DNA from: Pseudomonas entomophila
GTDB taxonomy: Bacteria; Pseudomonadota; Gammaproteobacteria; Pseudomonadales; Pseudomonadaceae
Assembly: GCF_023277925.1 (NCBI RefSeq)
Contig: NZ_CP063832.1
Coordinates: forward strand, 310,001-374,000
Direction: 5' to 3'
Length of the DNA: 64,000 bases
The position numbers were made by a program, and so were the translations under genes. Under the pieces are notes generated by a model. That model ran no database searches and had not been told where the DNA came from. It saw only the letters and a list, made by a program, of their open reading frames with translations. Below are positions 60,703 to 64,000 of this stretch, piece by piece. How positions within the stretch are numbered: the first letter of the stretch is position 1; every line of letters starts with the position of its first letter.

Positions 60703-60718
60703 CTGGCTAAATTTACAG
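60703..60718 (+). promoter_or_regulatory. Candidate LexA box upstream of uvrB
   Basis: CTGGCTAAATTTACAG has the CTG-N10-CAG shape of LexA sites. It directly follows TATAGACT (60694-60701), a plausible -10 region, 27 nt before the uvrB start. uvrB belongs to the SOS regulon in E. coli. Confidence 0.55.
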
Positions 60719-60744
60719 TTGCCGCGACATCCACGAGGTCCGTC

Positions 60745-62760
60745 ATGTCCGAGTTCCAGCTCGTCACCCGATTCCAGCCGGCCGGCGACCAGCCCGAAGC
60801 CATCCGCCAGATGGTCGAGGGCATTGACGCCGGCCTGTCGCACCAGACCCTGCTCGGGGTGACCGGCTCGGGCAAGACCTTCAGCATCGCCAATGTCATC
60901 CAGCAGGTGCAGCGCCCGACCATGGTGCTAGCCCCCAACAAGACACTGGCTGCCCAGCTGTATGGCGAGTTCAAGGCGTTCTTCCCGAACAATGCGGTCG
61001 AGTACTTCGTTTCGTACTACGACTACTATCAGCCAGAAGCCTATGTGCCGTCGTCGGACACCTTCATCGAGAAGGATGCCTCGATCAACGACCACATTGA
61101 GCAAATGCGCCTGTCTGCAACCAAGGCACTGCTCGAGCGGCGCGACGCGATCATTGTAACCACCGTATCGTGCATCTATGGCCTCGGTAGCCCCGAGACG
61201 TACCTGAAGATGGTCCTGCACGTCGACCGTGGCGACAAGCTCGACCAGCGTGCGCTGCTTCGCCGCCTCACAGACCTTCAGTACACCCGCAACGAGATGG
61301 ACTTCGCCCGCGCCACCTTCCGTGTGCGTGGTGATGTGATCGACGTCTTCCCGGCCGAATCGGACTTGGAGGCCATTCGCATCGAGCTGTTCGATGACGA
61401 GGTGGAGAACATCGCCGCTTTCGACCCGTTGACTGGCGAGGTGATCCGCAAGCTGCCGCGTTTCACCTTCTATCCGAAGAGCCACTATGTGACCCCAAGG
61501 GAAACCCTGGTCGAGGCGGTGGAGGGGATCAAGGAGGAGCTCAAGGAGCGTCTCGAGTATCTGAATACGCACAACAAACTGGTGGAGGCGCAGCGCCTGG
61601 AGCAGCGCACCCGTTTCGACCTGGAGATGATCCTCGAACTGGGCTACTGCAACGGCATCGAGAACTACTCGCGCTACCTCTCCGGCCGCCCGGCCGGCGC
61701 GCCACCGCCCACACTCTACGACTACCTGCCCGATGACGCGTTGCTGGTGATAGACGAGTCCCACGTCAGCGTTCCGCAGGTCGGCGCCATGTACAAGGGC
61801 GACCGCTCGCGCAAGGAGACGCTGGTGGAGTACGGTTTCCGCCTGCCGTCGGCGTTGGACAACCGCCCCATGCGCTTCGATGAATGGGAGGCAGTCAGCC
61901 CGCAGACCATCTTCGTTTCCGCCACTCCAGGCCCTTATGAAGCCGAACATGCTGGCCGTGTGGTCGAGCAGGTAGTGCGTCCCACTGGTCTGGTCGACCC
62001 GCAGGTCGAGGTGCGCCCGGCGCTCACCCAGGTCGACGACCTGCTCTCTGAGATCGGCAAGCGCGTCGCCCAGGGCGAGCGGGTGCTGGCCACCACGCTG
62101 ACGAAGCGCATGGCCGAGGACCTCACCGACTACCTGGCCGACCACGATGTGCGGGTACGTTACCTGCACTCGGACATCGACACCGTCGAGCGGGTCGAAA
62201 TCATCCGTGACCTGCGCTTGGGCACCTTCGACGTGCTGGTGGGCATCAACCTGCTGCGCGAGGGGCTGGACATGCCCGAAGTGTCATTGGTGGCCATCCT
62301 CGACGCTGACAAGGAAGGTTTCCTGCGTTCCGAGCGCTCGCTGATCCAGACTATCGGCCGCGCTGCACGTAACCTCAACGGCAAGGCGATCCTCTACGCC
62401 GACAACATTACCGGTTCCATGCAGCGCGCCATCGACGAGACCGAGCGGCGGCGCGAGAAGCAGATCGCGTTCAACACGGCCAACGGCATCGTGCCCAAGG
62501 GCGTGGTCAAAGATATTACCGACATCATGGAAGGTGCCACCGTGCCAGGTGCACGCAGCAAGAAGCGCAAGGGTATGGCCAAGGCGGCGGAGGAAGCCGG
62601 GCGCTACGAGGTCGAGCTGCAGACGCCGGCGCAGATCACCAAGCGTATCAAGCAGTTGGAAGAGAAGATGTTCCAGTTTGCCCGCGACCTGGAGTTCGAG
62701 GCCGCAGCGCAGTTGCGCGACGAGATCGGGCAGTTGCGTGAGCGTCTGATTACCAGTTGA
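60745..62760 (+). CDS. uvrB: Excinuclease ABC subunit B
   Basis: 671 residues with Walker [10 protein letters not shown], the beta-hairpin block [12 protein letters not shown], helicase motifs [29 protein letters not shown] and QTIGRAARN, and a C-terminal UVR domain (about 625-665) that binds UvrA/UvrC. It is full length. Confidence 0.97.
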   Translation: MSEFQLVTRFQPAGDQPEAIRQMVEGIDAGLSHQTLLGVTGSGKTFSIANVIQQVQRPTMVLAPNKTLAAQLYGEFKAFFPNNAVEYFVSYYDYYQPEAYVPSSDTFIEKDASINDHIEQMRLSATKALLERRDAIIVTTVSCIYGLGSPETYLKMVLHVDRGDKLDQRALLRRLTDLQYTRNEMDFARATFRVRGDVIDVFPAESDLEAIRIELFDDEVENIAAFDPLTGEVIRKLPRFTFYPKSHYVTPRETLVEAVEGIKEELKERLEYLNTHNKLVEAQRLEQRTRFDLEMILELGYCNGIENYSRYLSGRPAGAPPPTLYDYLPDDALLVIDESHVSVPQVGAMYKGDRSRKETLVEYGFRLPSALDNRPMRFDEWEAVSPQTIFVSATPGPYEAEHAGRVVEQVVRPTGLVDPQVEVRPALTQVDDLLSEIGKRVAQGERVLATTLTKRMAEDLTDYLADHDVRVRYLHSDIDTVERVEIIRDLRLGTFDVLVGINLLREGLDMPEVSLVAILDADKEGFLRSERSLIQTIGRAARNLNGKAILYADNITGSMQRAIDETERRREKQIAFNTANGIVPKGVVKDITDIMEGATVPGARSKKRKGMAKAAEEAGRYEVELQTPAQITKRIKQLEEKMFQFARDLEFEAAAQLRDEIGQLRERLITS

Positions 62761-62829
62761 CTCACCCCTGGTTCTCCAGCGAGGCGGCCCTCATGGAATA
62801 AACCGTTTCCATAGATTTGGCGCCACCTC

Positions 62830-62911
62830 TGTAGGAGCTTTAGCCGCGATCACCCGCAAAGCGGGTGCCAGAAACCGCGTTGCCTGCATCGCAGCTAAAG
62901 CCGCACCTACA
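62830..62911. repeat. REP-like inverted repeat after uvrB
   Basis: TGTAGGAGCTTTAGC near 62830 and GCTAAAGCCGCACCTACA ending at 62911 are inverted copies; an inner CACCCGC/GCGGGTG hairpin lies between them. It is a different REP subclass (CTTTAGCC core) in the convergent gap. Confidence 0.75.
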
Positions 62912-62936
62912 GCGAATCACCCAGGCAGATTACAAG

Positions 62937-64000
62937 TCAGTGCGCTTCCCCTGCCTTCAGCCCCTGCGGCAACTTCCTGGTTAGCAACATCGCCAACATG
63001 CTTACCGCCAAGCCGATCCCGACAAAATGAAAGGCATCGTTGTACGCCATGATCAGTGCTTGCTGATGAGTGATCTCGCTCAGCTTGCCCAGCGCCGCCG
63101 TGTCATTTCCCAACCGTTCGCCCAACTGCACCAACCGCTCCGCTACCTGCGGATTACTCGGCACCACCGCTTCGCGCAGGTAGTCGAAGTACACCTTGGT
63201 CCGCGCATCCAGCAACGTCGCCAACAGCGCGATGCCAATGGCGCCACCGAGGTTGCGCAGGATGTTGAACAGGCTCGATGCCGACCCTGCGTCTTGCGGT
63301 TGTATGAAGGCCGTGGCGATCAGCGAGATGGTCACCATGATCATGGGCTGACCGATGGCACGGATCACCTGGATCTGGTTGAACTGCGGCCCGGCGAAAT
63401 CCGGGTTGAGCACCCCCGAACTGAAACTGGCCAGGCCGAACAGGCAGAAGCCCAGGGCGCACAGTACTTTGGGCGGGATCACCTTCATCAGCAGCGGTAC
63501 CAGGGGGATCAGGAACAGCTGCGGCACACCCATCCACATGATCACCTCGCCGATCTGCAGGGCGTTGTAGCCCTGGATCTGCGCCAGGTACAACGGCAGC
63601 AGATAGATCGAGCCGTACAGTCCGACCCCCATGCCCAGGCTGGCGATGCTTGACAGGCCGAAGTTTCGGTTACCGAGGATGCGTAAGTTGATCAGCGGGT
63701 GAGGGCGGGAGAACTGCAGGATCACGAACAGGACCAGGCTGAGCAGGGCGACGGTGCCCAGGCCCACGATCAGGTTCGACTCCAGCCAGTCCTTGCGGTG
63801 ACCTTCCTCCAGAAAAACCTGGAGGCAACCCAGGCCTACACCCAGGCTGACGATGCCGGCGTAATCGGTGCTTTTCAGCAACTCCCAGTGGGCTTCTTTC
63901 TTTTCCAGCCCGTAGAGCAGGCCGGCGATCATCACCAGACCCGGCGGGATGTTGATGTAGAAAATGTACTCCCAGCCCCAGTTCTCGGTCAGCCAGCCGC
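62937..64000 (-). CDS. DHA2-family MFS multidrug transporter, C-terminal part (cut by window edge)
   Basis: At least 354 residues reading in from the window end (NWGWEYIFYINIPPGL is the hallmark of EmrB/QacA-type 14-helix exporters). About eight to nine membrane helices remain, including LINLRILGNRNFGLSS. The N-terminal part, start and any membrane-fusion partner lie outside. The substrate is unknown. Confidence 0.9.
   Translation of the reverse strand, partial: GWLTENWGWEYIFYINIPPGLVMIAGLLYGLEKKEAHWELLKSTDYAGIVSLGVGLGCLQVFLEEGHRKDWLESNLIVGLGTVALLSLVLFVILQFSRPHPLINLRILGNRNFGLSSIASLGMGVGLYGSIYLLPLYLAQIQGYNALQIGEVIMWMGVPQLFLIPLVPLLMKVIPPKVLCALGFCLFGLASFSSGVLNPDFAGPQFNQIQVIRAIGQPMIMVTISLIATAFIQPQDAGSASSLFNILRNLGGAIGIALLATLLDARTKVYFDYLREAVVPSNPQVAERLVQLGERLGNDTAALGKLSEITHQQALIMAYNDAFHFVGIGLAVSMLAMLLTRKLPQGLKAGEAH

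Overview
The window is chromosomal DNA of a fluorescent Pseudomonas, most likely of the P. putida group. The evidence is the high-GC codon use, the gene order (class II DAHP synthase, deaD, tpm, htpX, alaA, msrB, gpx, sagS-type kinase; then comEC-exbBD-lpxK-kdsB-murB / rne-rluC / yceD-rpmF-plsX-fabDG-acpP-fabF-pabC-mltG-tmk-holB-tatD), and the inverted REP palindromes typical of P. putida intergenic gaps. Most of it is conserved core genome; three accessory or altered places stand out.

Region 1 (1-9.8 kb): the start of a class II DAHP synthase gene, a spermidine-synthase-like protein and the cold-shock RNA helicase DeaD. Next comes a minus-strand type VI secretion module: VgrG, a DUF4123 chaperone, an AT-rich lipoprotein (putative immunity) and a class 3 lipase effector. 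A DODA-type dioxygenase follows.

Region 2 (9.9-33.1 kb): housekeeping and stress genes. These are thiopurine methyltransferase, HtpX, AlaA, a methionine-sulfoxide and peroxide repair group (MsrB, Gpx, fRMsr), a SagS-like hybrid kinase, an array of five tRNAs (Glu-Gly-Glu-Gly-Gly), FadE, a GST, a YadG/YadH ABC exporter, ComEC, and the exbB-exbD-lpxK-trm112-kdsB-ptp-murB operon, whose genes overlap by a few bases.

Region 3 (33.1-39.3 kb): an IS66-family element with perfect 24-bp ends lies between murB and rne. Its tnpC is intact but tnpA and tnpB are fused by an internal deletion, and no target duplication is visible. RNase E follows, with a 12-unit 18-bp tandem repeat in its C-terminal half and a leader of nearly 0.8 kb.

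Region 4 (39.3-64 kb): rluC-HAD-sppA, maf, then the ribosomal-protein/fatty-acid/cell-wall/replication supercluster from yceD to tatD. No pilZ gene lies between holB and tatD. Downstream of tatD is the small RNA gene rgsA on the minus strand. Its anti-Shine-Dalgarno segment is complementary, with a single bulge, to the acpP leader 6 kb away in the same window. The end holds a class V aminotransferase, a TetR regulator, a MoaA-like enzyme, DUF4823 and DUF1285 proteins, a cupin, an unusual two-part deaminase, tRNA-Asn, an aromatic aminotransferase, uvrB with a LexA-like site, and the 3' part of a DHA2 multidrug transporter gene.

No wholly new multi-gene system was found. The best leads are the rgsA-acpP pairing, the type VI lipase module, the deletion-scarred IS66 copy, the read-through tail of the DUF2062 protein and the deaminase with an unassigned C-terminal domain.
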